From positions 18,354,001 through 18,418,000 of the forward strand of contig OU612068.1 in the NCBI GenBank assembly GCA_914767715.1: DNA of 64,000 bases. The letters are read 5' to 3'. The notes beneath the pieces were generated by a model that worked only from the letters and a program-made list of their open reading frames with translations, did not search any database and was not told the origin of the DNA. Positions 24,921-38,400 of the stretch are shown one piece after another. The DNA is from Membranipora membranacea. Its lineage: Eukaryota > Bryozoa > Gymnolaemata > Cheilostomatida > Membraniporidae. Position numbers and translations under genes: made by a program. How positions within the stretch are numbered: the stretch's first letter is position 1; each line of letters starts with the position of its first letter.

Positions 24921-25590
24921 GATCTGTGGAGGCGAAGTACTTAAATCTGATAAGCTGAACCAAATTTGGTATAGTCGTGTTAGTGTAGGATGTAGGATCA
25001 CATTGACGTTTAGAACCATATGGAGATTCTCACGATTCACAAGCACTATCATACGTAAAGCCTCAATATTATCAGGTTAGCACCAACGCTTACAATGATG
25101 ACATGTTTGATTAAACTTCCTTCCGCGAATTTTTAGCAATCTTCACTCCCCTAGTTCATCCGTTTAACTTGAGTGGCAATTTTTCATTGTATTCAAATCA
25201 CATTTTGAGTACTGAGTGATGCGTAATTTGAATAATAATTTCAAGCTATGACCGAACCTTGGCTTAGGTGCAGACAACTCCTAGCTATTAACATGACTAT
25301 CAATAAAATATAAGGCAACGTTATTGTTTGAGATATGAAATATTGTATTCAAGGCTGTTTGTCAATCAATCAATACATTACAGGCAATAAAGGGTACAGA
25401 ATGATATGAAGGTTTATACATTTCAAAGTGGGATTTTGCAGAATTTCAAGATCAGCTATCCCTCCAAAAGAAAAAGGGCGGCTCCTCAACAAAATGCCAC
25501 AAGATCCCTAAAACTGGCTCAAGTGGGATGTCCAGAGAAGTTTTTTGTTAAATGTGAGATGCATGGTAAACTTTTTTCATAGATCATCAA
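24921..25590. other. Spacer between the two small secreted-protein genes
   Basis: It holds the promoter of the downstream minus-strand gene. A CTATACC stretch near 24970 (minus strand) could be a weak TATA-like element. Nothing else is supported. Confidence 0.4.
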
Positions 25591-27282
25591 TCAGCCAATA
25601 ACGTCTCGAGTGCTGCTAACTCTCTCCAGTTTCAAAGCTTCTATAACTTTGTCAGCCATCTCCTTATCGTTCACATCTTTGGAGGAAATAAAGGAGCAAA
25701 TATTTAGAGCCATAACCATCATAATACAGTTGCATATTCTGATATTTTGTACACGTCATGTCAAATTGGGAACAGAGTTCATACTTGATTAACTTTCTAT
25801 CCAGACTGACATGAGCTTTCATTGTTTTAGCCCTACCTTTTTTCTATTACTGGAACCTGTGATTGTATTTAGAGCACCCCATAGTTCGGAAATAAAGTTT
25901 TACAAAAATCATTCTCTCTATGAACAAGCTCTACCATAAACATATTAATGTGTTTAAGGGTTCTACTTACGAAAGCATTGGTCTTTTAGGAAGATATTAC
26001 CATCAAACCTGTGGAAGCCATCACAGCAGAATGCATTTCCTTCCTCATCTATAGTGTGAGGTGGACAGTGTCTCTCTATCAGCTTATATATAGGAGTCTC
26101 CACAAACTTCATTGCATATCTGGGTGAGATAGAATATATCGATGGTCGAGAGGCAATTTGGTAAATGGTTGCTATTTCTCAATTTTTTTTATTTTGTATT
26201 ATTATGGTATCAAGACTGTATAAATTTGAATTGACAATCATCATAATGCCGGCCACTCAATCTCTGAGATTTTTACTGGATCCTTTTCGTCCAGCTTGCT
26301 TGCGCTTTGTTTTCTTAAATATCTTAGTATGTGCATTGCTAAATCAGCGTCAAACCGTTAACCAGACAATTGCAGTTGTGCAGTATTTTTTTATTGTCAA
26401 TATCCTGAAACTTTGACAATTTTCCACCCAGTATTCATATTACTCAGGTATGTCAAGGGATTATTGAAGATTTTATTTCTGTTACGAAAGGTCCATTTTA
26501 CAATACTATATTATTTAATTGTTTTTTCTGTCTTATTTCATTTTAGAAAGGGCAGGGGAACTAACAGTATACATTTTTAGAGACACCTATTGTTTTAGCA
26601 GGTTTTGATGGTGTACAAGATCAAACTTGAGAAAAAGGTTTTGTTCTCTTTGACTATAATTCCCCACAGAATATAGGCTACTTACACTGTTATATTCCCA
26701 TTGTCAAATGCTTTGAAAGCTTGAGAAATCATCTTAGTACTCCAATGAACAGGTTGAGATGCAACCATACAGCATTCTGCTTGGCTGAATAATAAAATAA
26801 TTATATCGAAACCAGACTGTGAATAATTATGCTACACAAGCGCAGACTTAGCAGTGATGCAGCAATTGTTATGTACGCTTTGTACACTGGTTGGACAGAA
26901 ACTTGGTAAGAAATTCTGTGAAAAATCGTGAGCCTAGCAAAATAGAATTACCACTCATTTTCAATAGTTAGGCATACATGAGGCTGAAATCTACCAAGTC
27001 TATTTTTGCATTGATACGTAAAATAATCCTTACTGCTAAAACCATCAAATTACTGAGACCTTGACAGAGGCATCAATCAGATATGATATAAGAAAACCAA
27101 TGATTAAGAAAGGCATTGACTTACGGGTCAGGTTTGACAAAAGTGTCAATATCCTTATGAACATCATTCCAGTGTTCATCCAGGGTTTTTCCTTCTACAA
27201 CAGTATTATTACCGACATCCTCCAATATCTCAGCTTGACAGCTAACCAGCAGTGCTAAGAAAATTATTTGTCCCAACATCAT
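25591..27282 (-). CDS. Secreted six-cysteine protein, unknown family
   Basis: Four exons, 27282-27125, 26784-26686, 26119-25971 and 25676-25591, join in frame to 163 residues. The start gives a signal peptide (MMLGQIIFLALLVSCQA). The mature part has two CC pairs (AECCMVASQPVHW and NAFCCDGFHRFDGN), plus single cysteines in ERHCPP and KDQCFH, so six in all, probably three disulfides. The last exon encodes a short helical tail (NDKEMADKVIEALKL). An upstream in-frame ATG at 27345 would bury the signal peptide, so I start at the MM pair. I do not recognise the family. The CC-x7-W motif recalls ependymin-like proteins only faintly. Codon phases agree at all three introns, which supports the model. 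Confidence 0.68.
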
Positions 27283-29438
27283 TATTTCGGTCAGATGTTC
27301 TTGAATGTCAGGCACTCCATAGATGAGTAATGACTTTGTAAACATAACACCAGATGTTAGTTCTCATATTCTGTTCGCTGATGATTAAGCACCAGTCCAC
27401 AGTTAGATTGTCAAGGAAGTTTTATCACAATGTTGAGTTGTTTCGATCATGTCCTCTAGATGAAACTGGACAATTATGCTAAGAAGTGCAAGCCATCTTC
27501 AAATAATCCAATGCGCTAGTTTCGTATGATTTGCTTCTACAATGCTAAGACTAGACTTACAATTTAGCCCTATATCACTTGATATATTAAATGCTGTTGC
27601 AACTACTAAACTCTTGAGCACGCTTCCAAGATAAACTGAATCCAGATTCTCTCTTAAAGTCTGTTGCTTTACATGTAGGTCTACTTGGCTGAACAGGTAA
27701 TAATGGATTGAATACTTTACTCAAGGCATATGAAACCATCCTGTACAATATATAAATATACGTGTATCCATTTTATTTGCTGATCAAGTCACAAATGACC
27801 ATCAGTCTGACGTACTGCACACCATTTTGCTCTATTCATCTATGAATGGTTTTCAGGGTTGTAGGAAGTATGTCATCCAATCTATCACAAACAAGAAACG
27901 CAAAATACAGAAGCAAATGCCCCATTGCTAACTTTCATTGCAAGATGTGTGGACAATTTACATCTTGACCTTAGGATTTGTCTTCTCAACATCAAGGAGC
28001 AGACAACAGCTATATATTTACATTGATCTTTGGTGACTCCCTTTATTTATATTGTTAAAAATAAGTCAACCTACTTCAGTGACCGACTAACCAAAATATA
28101 CCATATCAGCTAGTCAAAGCCCCCATTAGTGTTAATCACCTCCCATGTGGTAAATTTAGAACAAGACAGAGAAAAATTCGGATAATGTGACATAGCTGGG
28201 CCAATAATAGAAAAAAATTGTCGTTTTTGTAACAAAGAAAAATTGCTGATTGCCCAGTTCCAAGCCCACAATTCCTTTTAGCATGGACGCATCTGGATTC
28301 TCAAGTGACTTTCCAACATGCAGGATGCAGGCATTTTCAGTGTCTTGCTTGTAAGCAGTTTACTAATGAGGATCAGCAATTTGCTGTCTTGTTCCAGAAA
28401 ACAAAATATTGAAACATAGAATTTAGATCAGTAGGTTTTACTTACATATAGTGTTTATTATACGAAAAATATAACAATTAGTTGTCCTATCAACAGATTA
28501 TATTCTATATATTATAGTCACATTTGAGGGGTGAGGTATTTATATCAAAAATGCAGCACAACAGTTTGAGTGAGACATACATACATACATAACCAAGTGT
28601 TCTGCTGTTTATTTTCTGACAAAAAAAAACTGAGTGAAAGATCATAGCGAAAAAGAAAACATTGAGAGTTTGTGAAAATAGTTTGCAAGCCATCAACTCA
28701 ATCTAGAGCAGGCAGGCCGAAATACTAGGCTCGATGTATACTGGTGATAATTCTGCAAATGTTATCTTCACTTATCATGGACGGATTCAACAGCAAACTA
28801 CAACCAATCTGATGTTTACATACAAATGCTGCTGCTCAGAATATATAGTTAGCCTGAATCTCTTCTTTTTGTAGGAATAATATTTTTCAGAGCCTGTATA
28901 TATACAAAATACTTGAACTTGAGTAAGGAATGTGTACATATATATAATATAGATCGATACCTTCATGGCTACTTGCCATTATGAAGGAGACAAATTCTCT
29001 TATCATTCTGAAATAAGCTAGAAAAAGTATTGTTTGTCACACTCACAAGTAACATGAGCTGGATTTACTGGGGCGAAAAAATGAAGCCTGCTTAACGATA
29101 TGGAAACATTGGCGTAAATCCCAATAAGCATCATAAATATAAAGTACGAAACAGCCTGTCAACTATAAACGAGTAAATTAGAGCACCATGAGCGCGTGAG
29201 ACAATAGGTCAACTTTCTCTATCAAAACCTGTCCTATCTACATTACTAGATGCCAACCTCTATGTTAAATGAACGGAAGGGAGAATAACTCCCAATATTC
29301 CTTTTTTGAATTTAGTATAGCATATCGAGTAGTGAAATAATCAATATTATAGATCTTGCATTGGTAAAAATTATAATCAAGTCAAAAATATAAATAGGTG
29401 GAAAATGGCAGCTTGGAAAAGTATAAGTGCTGCATTAC
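27283..29438. other. Intergenic stretch, no gene recognised
   Basis: These 2.1 kb contain AT-rich sequence and a short CATA microsatellite near 28570. They should include the upstream region of the secreted-protein gene and the 3' UTR of the coiled-coil gene. Confidence 0.5.
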
Positions 29439-32400
29439 CTACGTCTTTTTCCTCCTGAAAAGACTAAACCGCCGAGTGTCTGTTCGAGTGAATGGCGAGT
29501 TCTGTTTTATCTCAGGTGCAGCAGGGCTGGGGGTTGAAGCAGCTGCCGGACTGGATGTTTTAGAGGGGGTCATACTGGATGAGGGTGAGCTTACTACTGT
29601 GAGCGGTCGGGAGCTGGACTTCTGCTCCAGGAGAAACATTGTCCTTACTTGGTTCTCAACCATCTCCTCCATGTCAAGCTGTAATATAACATAAAATGAT
29701 TCATTGTGAGGTGAGATTTAGACATCATTTTTAATAACTTGTATTTATACGTTTTATGTGATAATTGATAACTATAAGCTGAAATGTTGATCAGCTCTGT
29801 TGGTGAGATTGTCACTATCACCAAATATCCTAGAATATGTCTACGAAATTCTCCTAACACCAAACATTATCATTTTTTCTTTTCTTTTTCTTTGGCACGT
29901 TATGGAAAATAACCATCCAGGGTAATATTATCTGCCAAATAAAATAGTGTATAATAACAATAATAAAAAATCAAATTTGTTAGTTGAAATAGTTGCGTAT
30001 AAATAGGATGACACAGTACATACCTGCCACTGCTCGACCTGTTGAGATAGCTTTATTTTCTTTTGAATAGTCTCTAATAATTCATTTTCTAGTTTTCTGT
30101 TCTCAGCTTTGGTTGCTTCGAGTTCTTCCTTGAGGGCATTGAAAGTTGTCTCATATTCTTCTCTCTCCTGAAATTTTATAGGATAATGTAAGTTATATGA
30201 CAGTAATGGAATTGTTGTAATAAAATGCGAGCTATGGTGAGGTTAAGGTGAAATTATGAGCTTGAGGATTGTCCTTTTCAAACATCAGGGTGATTTTAAT
30301 CAGCGATAAATTTGATAATTGATCCTGCAAAACAGGAACAGGAATTCAGCTTCTTTACCGTCTCATAAAAAACCACACCATGCAGAGGGTACAAAAGAGG
30401 ATCATCAATCATTGTACCAGATTCCAAATAACTCCAAGCGGGTTGATATGCAGTATGCGCCTTCAGTTATCTTGCCATTCATTCAGGGTTTATTAATATT
30501 TTATTCAAATCTCTTTTTTTAGCTGAACACATATCTAACATGTAGTACATGCTCAACTAAAATTGACAATACGGTCCTAATATTACAGAGATCACTGAAC
30601 ACTGCACACATGCATGAAGCAAGCAGTGGTTGTATTAACAAAAAATACTAGTGCCAAAGAACTGCCAATACCTTTACGCTTATCCCCTCGGACTGAAATC
30701 AGAAATAGGATTTGTCCATTTCCCTTTTAATTAAATTAAAAGCCATAGAATATAATTTAATTTAATTAATTTTGAATTCCAATTGACACTTCTACCTTAT
30801 AACGGATTATACATCTACAGGTTTAACAAGGTCCTTGCATGCTTTATGTACTACCAAAGCCATAACCAATCGTTATTCATCTAACGCTAAAAATAACTAA
30901 ATCTAGCTTAATTTACCAAATCCATGTGCTAACTATACCTTAGCCTAAGAAACCAAAGTATAAGGTAGATCGATAAAAAGTTTCTTTACGTATTTTGTGA
31001 CGAGAAGCAAAGCATATGCTCAAACATAAAATTATTCAGATATTGATATTAGTGATGGAAGACAATTCCAAATCATTCATAGGCGTTAATAGGGGTACAT
31101 GGATTCGCAGGAGGCCTGCATGGTTTATATTCATTTTGCAAGCGACCAACCATATTTACAGCACATGGCTTTGTCTAGCTTTGAGGATAGCTATGGAGCA
31201 TCATCGAACAAGTTCTGAAAACAGTTGAGAAAAGTTATAAATCTGATACCTGTTTAAGTTGTTCCTCAAGCTCTTCGGTTTGTTTGCAGGCTTTAGCCCT
31301 ACGAGCCTCATCGAGATCTGATTCCATCATTCCCATCTTATAAAGAAAAATGATAAAACTCATAGTAGATAAGCGCCAACTGATAAACAGGGTCCAAAAT
31401 GCACAAGATGCAAATATTCAGTGACAATGTAGAGTACAGGTTTTATACAACAGTAAAGTAAATAGCATAGCTGATGAGTAAAGAGGAGTACAATATCTCA
31501 ACCTTAGTTTCATCTCTAACTTGGACTATAATAGCATTATGTAGTGATATACATGTTCGGACTCAACACAACATACAGTATTGGGTACAGCAGTGTGGCT
31601 ACCACACAAGGATTTTTTTCCTTTTCGATATGATCACGAACTGATTTGTTGGGCTCAAACTAGATATAGCAAAGCAATTTTCAATCCCTTTCTATCAACG
31701 CACACACTCGGCTCTGCAAATCACGAATCACTACATTGACTTTTGGGTAAATATACTTTTCAGTCATTATTACATCTTGAGCTCAAAGTGTTAAAAGTTT
31801 TCTTAGCACAAGCAATGAAGAGCTTATTAATGGTGGTCAGTATGATTTGAGTATCAAGAAGTGAGTCATTAGTGTTTTATCCTAATAAAATATCCTAATT
31901 ATATCTAAACTATTGATGGTCAAAGGTTAAGGGATAACATGCAGTTTGCCAAGGAAATATAAGAAGTATGTGCAGAAGTATAATATGAGGTAAGTTTGAA
32001 CTTTGAGCCCAATTTTGAGTTGGGTGCACTTACTGGATAGTCAATTAGTCGCTGTATGTATTTAAACTACTATCTTGAGCTAGTTTTTGACAATTCTAAT
32101 GGAAATCGAAATCGTCCTCTTTTATTTTGCAAATCCATTGAGAAGACAACTGTTTTGCAGCCAGGAACTTGCAAAAATTGACTGTCAAATCTTAGGGGAA
32201 CGATCCACCCTCTCATTAATATTGTGGGAAATCCTTTAAGATGGACAAAAATTCAGTTCAAAATTGAAGAAAACTCGAACAAGACAATATTAAATATGTA
32301 GCATCTGGCTTTAACAATGGACCTTCTTTCCCAATATCACAGTATATAGACAGTTATCTCAGCTCTTATTTATGCCTCAATTCGGAGTTGTCCTATCTCC

Positions 32401-35400
32401 AGTTTGGTACTTTTAACCCAAGCTGCATAGGAAAAACCTGATGAAAGAGGGTTATCTTGAAAATCGCTTATGTTGGGATAAAAATGATTTTTGATTCAGA
32501 GTCTGCACCATTGAAAACCCTGTGAGACAGGGTTTCCAAATCATTGGAGGCTTCATTGTTGATAAATATTAATTTAAGTGACGAAACTCATGAAAAATTC
32601 TGCCAAATTGTCTGCAAATCAGGCAGAAAATTCTTTAATTTACTACCCAAATACTAAAATTATTTCCCAGACTATGTCCATATGAGTTTTAATGTTGCAG
32701 ATTCTGAATCAAAAATAATTTTTATCCTATTATAAGCGGGTTTCAAGATAACCCTCTTTTCAGCACGTTTATCCTATGCTGCGTGGGCTAAAAGTACCAA
32801 ACTGGAGACAGGACAACTCCGAATTGAGGCTTAAATCAGAGCTCAGAAAACTGTCTATTGTTTAGTGTGCTGGAATCTGGACATATGGATGAATCAAACT
32901 ACTGGTGTCAATGAAAATTCACCACACGTCAGTACAGACAAATCTACAAGGCTCACCACTACTGCTATTAAAAGAGAAATCGGTAGCTACTCTAGTTAGC
33001 ACATGCCATAGTGATAGAAAATTGTCAAGTGACTTCGATTGAGCTTACCTGGAACTGTAAAATATAAAAACTTTTGTGAAATTTGTGAGACAAAGTGTGA
33101 TATGTGAAAAAACACAAGTACAACAACTTTGGAATATTTTAGAGGCCAATTTAATTGAGATAATTGTAACTAAATCTGATTGTAAACATCAAATGAATCA
33201 ACTTGAATAATAACGTAAGGTTGTCAGCTGTAGCCATATGAATATAAAGAATTTATATTTTTACGTAACATGTGTTTTTTAAATAGATATGGAGCAAATA
33301 GTCATCAACTTACCTTTTGAGATTGCTCATTTAGGGAGTTCTTCATATCAGCGATTTGAGCCAGCAGTGAGCCCATTTGATGTCTCCTTGTCACCAAGTA
33401 GCGAACATGTTTTGCTGTGGATATCAATTCACCATTACTAATGTCTTTGCTTGCTGACACTTTGCTCTTAGGTTGAGTTCCAGGAGCGGTTGAGGCACAC
33501 TCGCTGGCTTCCAACTCATCTACTATAGCCTGCAGTTCCTGGTATGTGTCCAGCACCTCCAGCTTCAACTGTTGCAAATTAATAAAAATATTCAATTGTT
33601 CAGTTTCAATTACAAGATTTTGGGTCAGCTTCTCTGCCTTCACAGTGTCATGGTTGTAGCAACCCTCAACTCTCTGATGGACTGAGAAAGAGTCTGTAGA
33701 TAAAATAATGTTATCATCGAGTCTATGGCCTATCATAAAGTAATGCTGTAAGTAATCTCTAGATGATCTGGTGCATCAAAAGGTTGATATTTTGTTACTC
33801 AGTTTTTGCTTGGCATTTTCATTCACATTTGGAGTCTGAATTGTACATTTATTGGCTCCACCAAACCATGAAACTTTTACAGTGATATGAATCACCACTG
33901 TTTGGAACAATAATACCGTGTCTAAGAGTGCTACCTCTTCATAGTTATTATCTGGTCGAGTGCTGCTTTTAACTGGCAACAGCTTTCATCATGATTAATA
34001 TGAGATTTACTAAATGAGAGAACTAAGTGGAGCTGCCATAAATAGGCTTGGCACTGGATGTATTGGCGTATACAGAAATGGTACCTCAACTTCTTTCCTT
34101 AATGGTATATGCTTGCCTAAATTTAATGCAAACCTCTGAGTAATTGAGGACCAATCTATCATATCATTGCCCATTAATCATCCGAAAAGGTTGATACTAG
34201 AGAAAATTGTCACTTCACTGAATGAATCATATTTTCACTGAGTATGTGATATTTTCAAGCAACATTAAAACATCCTACATACTAATAATGACTAGCCTTT
34301 CATACCTATGTTAGACGTTTGACTGAACACTGCAGGCTGAATATTGTAAGATAATGGAGGATGCTTATGTCAGATAATTGTAGGCCTCTGATGGTTTGAT
34401 GTCGGATTTTACAGTTGGCAAACTCTGTTTAGTGGATAATTACCATGTGACAAAGGAACATTTAGACCGACAGCGACAGTTAAAGTGACTAGCTGTTGCT
34501 GAGCTGGTGCATTATTTTATCTCTTGGGAGGTACAGGTGATTATTATTACGTATGATAGATCAAGGGTAGATAAGTAGATGCCTCACTCCTACATTGTAA
34601 CTTAGAATCGAGAGCGGATCATGCAAAAGTTTGCACAACAAAAACACAATGGTATTGCTGAAGACGCAAATTAGCATGGATTTGCATGAAAGTGTGATGC
34701 AACAGCCATAACTGTGTGTATGGTGGTTCTATTTAACCCAATCTGCAGGCAGTTGCTGGCACCTTTTCTACAAATGGTTGACCAAGATCTACATCACCAA
34801 ACAGGAAAAATCCTGGTTTTGAAGCATAAAACTGTTCAATGCGTACATGTATTGAACAGCTGTTGGCAGTAAGGTCCTCTATCATAATGCTTTCCAGCCT
34901 GTCTTTACAAGCTTTGTTGGTGTCTTGAAAAGCCACCAACAAAGCTTGTCAAGACATGCTAAATGCATTCCTACCAGCATAGTTCTAGCATAGATACTAA
35001 ATACTGTCGTTGGTCCTTGTCATCTTTTGCACATACGCTTGCCACATTGACAAGGCCTATAGGACCACACTGATCACATGATATACTATTGCATGTATAA
35101 CTCTGATCGATAGAGAATGAATTAATTCACTTTGTAGTAGTACCATCACAAGGAATTTGATGTGACCACCCGTGTTCAATTTTATCAATTAGGGGTGGGT
35201 ACATGCTAGGTTCTGCTACTAAATTGACTCTCAAGATCAGAGATACACATGTTAATAGTATATCACGTGATCAGTGTGCTACAGGACTGGTGACAGGTAA
35301 GCTCACCTGGCTAAAGTTGTCTACAGGTAACATGGTAATAGCCTCGTCACTATCTAGCTCATCCAGCAGGCTTAGATTAGAGCTGTAACCAGATGTTAGA

Positions 35401-38400
35401 GACTTCTGACTGTACTCCAACTCCTCGAGGAATGACGGAGAGTTCAGAGAGGGATTATTGACCACCTCATGTATCCTCTCAAATAACTCTGTATTCTTAT
35501 CCTTCAGTATCTCAATCTGTTTGTCGTTGTGTCGTACCTAAAACGAAAAAAGCAGTTGGGTCACATATAATGGGTACATTTGAGTAGTTATATGTATTGT
35601 ATTGTATTGTATGGCATACGTATTGAACTTGATCTCGTTTATGTACTGAGGTATGTCCGATAGGTAACAACTTGGCAGCGGACCAGTTAGCAGTTTCAGG
35701 TAGCTGACCGTGGTCACTGATACATTAACTTTGCCTGAGTTGCTACTTAAGGCAAACCCAGCCTGTCTTGACAAGATTTGTTGGTGTGTAGGGCGTCCCC
35801 CTTCACCAACCAAGCTTGTCAAGAGAGGCTAAGGCAAACCATGATCACCCACCAACACCAAAGCTTGATCAAACGAATAGGCATGAGATGAACATTGCTC
35901 AACATGTTGATATGAAAGATAATTTATACAAACAGTGCCATAGAATGATGAGCTAATTTGTTACCCCACACAAAAATTAGTTAGTTCATAACTGCCTTGA
36001 TCTTGTGGCAGTAATATAGCTACTCCACTAGTTTGCAGATTACATCGCTGAAGGACATAGCATCCTCTTGTTCTTATATTTCCCCACCTGTTCGAGGGCA
36101 TCTTGTTTTTCCCTCTCCAGTGATGAATTTCTATAAGTGAGTTCGTCTATCTTCTTATTATACCTCTCGTTCATATCGTTGAGCATACTGAGCTTTATAT
36201 CTGCATCCTGCTGTTTCCTTCGCATCAGAGATTCCTGAAAGGAAAAGAGACATTAACCATGAAGGATTCTGGTGCTAGAGTAGTCTGAGCCCCCCAGACT
36301 TTGCCCCCCCCCCGTCCGATGGCCCCCCGGAGGGGAAAAGTTATCAGGATATTATATAACCGGAGGCAGTAGATCATCTTTATACTGCTCCAGTCTGGGC
36401 TCACTTGTCACCGACTGCGGATTTACCATTTACAAACAACCTAATTTAAATCAAATGTTGCTGCGAGTTAAAATACATAGTGTCATCCCATAGACATAAG
36501 TCTCTGGGTCAACAAATTAGAGCTGCATCAAACATAAGCATACTGTTTTTTAGCACACGGACTTACCATTAGAAAAATTGTTGTGAATTAAAATATATAG
36601 GGTCAACCCATAGACTTCATAACATTGAGCTGCATCACACTAAAGCACACCAGGTAGGGTGCGTGTCTGGACCGTGCCTTTGTTGACACCTGGATTTCAA
36701 AGGCAAGGGTTGATAGTTACCTTCTCGGCTAATGATTCGTAATCGCTGAGTAAATGAGTGTTAGATGATTTGATTTCATCTAATCTTCTCTTCATTTCCT
36801 GACAGGAAGCTCGTAGTAATTTCTCTGATTCTAGCACCTGTAACATGGTGTTAATACAAATCCTGAGGACTGAAAATTGATATTATAAGGAATTGCTTCC
36901 AGACCCAACCACATTGAATGGGTAAGGACAGTTTGATGGTTGATGGGATATTTTTGCCATATCAATATCCTTGTGGGAACTTTCCTGCCATGATTGGAGA
37001 ACCTCCAACTCAATCATTCCCTAAGTTCCCCAAACTTTATATTGAAAGCACAACAAATTTGAATGACATTGTAAGAAGCCAAAGAATGCAGTATGTTACC
37101 CTCACAGAAGCTGCTGAGAATGTTAAACCTAAGGCTTTCATCTGTAACTGCAGCTTTGCTGGGGAACATGAAACCAAAATGCTTTGAGGCTTAAAGTATC
37201 CACTTAATCATAACGACCTGTTTGCTGTAGGGGCATTCCAGAATCAAGGTTTCAATTTACAGTTGCAAGCAGCGATCCTTATTTTAAACCAAAATGTTCC
37301 ATAGAGGTGTAAAAATGCGCTGGTATTTTGATCCTTGGAGGTAGGGGGTAGGGATTATGTTTAATAGGGAGGCTTAGGCGAGCTTGTTTTGACTACACAC
37401 CAAAAGGGCAAACATGGCAAAACAAAGTGTCACTTGATCAAAGTGCTGAAACATGAAACTTAATTTTAAATTAAAACTTTTGACATCACTTTGCGCAAAG
37501 CGTTGATTATAAAATGTTTCAAACTCTCACACATGCCTAAATTTTCCAGCTTCAGGTTCTTTGCTCATTTTTCATTAGACATTGAATGTTGTTTATTTTG
37601 GTGGTGGATTCAAACTAGAATCAAATAACTATCATACGATCAGATACCAACGCTAAAAACATCGCCATTATCATCTGTATTCACTCTATGGAAAGCTGAT
37701 GTTGGCTTTCTGTACTGCTTTATTTCAAGGCCAGTTGGGACTCACAAGACACACAACCACATACAACCAACACACAGAGAACATGTATTGGTTGCAATTA
37801 GCCTTGTCATGGGGCAACTATTTTTGAAGTCGCGTGACGAGGCTAGGTTGCTTTGCCATTCAATGTATGAGCGAGTTCTTGATTTTCAGTGAGGTGGCAA
37901 AAATACATAGGCTCTGTGTGTCTTATTTGGTTCATAGCTGGAAACACCTTGTAGTTACCATGGAGTTGAAAATGCATGCTTTGCACCCACAAATTCCCTC
38001 CATAGGGTAAGCAAGTTGGTATGGATAAAAAACCCCGGCAGGCTGTACATTTTGATGAAATAAAACAAAGTTCAAGGCACCAAAGGGTCACATAAACATA
38101 GATTTAATGTATAATATATCAAGTCTATGGGCATAATAAAGCATAAACTTAATTAGGGCTTATAATTATGTCATATTCACATAATTTGGACAATATAACT
38201 GCTGTTTATTGAGCAAACCCAGCCCTTGTTTACATATTTCTCCTGTAATGAACACAATCAATGGATGTAAATACCTTGTCCAATTCATGAGACAGTCTTT
38301 TATTCTGTTCCGCCAACTGGTTCCTTTCTTGTATGCTTTGAGTTTGCAACGCAAATTGTTTTACTTTAGCACTGAGCTGTTCTCGTAAGTTTTGAATGTC

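Noticed and set aside
27283-27345. An upstream ATG at 27345 extending the secreted-protein gene
   Set aside because: It would place 21 polar residues before the signal peptide; the MM pair at 27282 gives a standard N-terminal signal sequence.
34733-34942. A 69-codon minus-strand frame in the coiled-coil gene
   Set aside because: It overlaps a hairpin repeat, has no matching splice sites in phase with the neighbouring exons, and would break the otherwise all phase-0 exon set.
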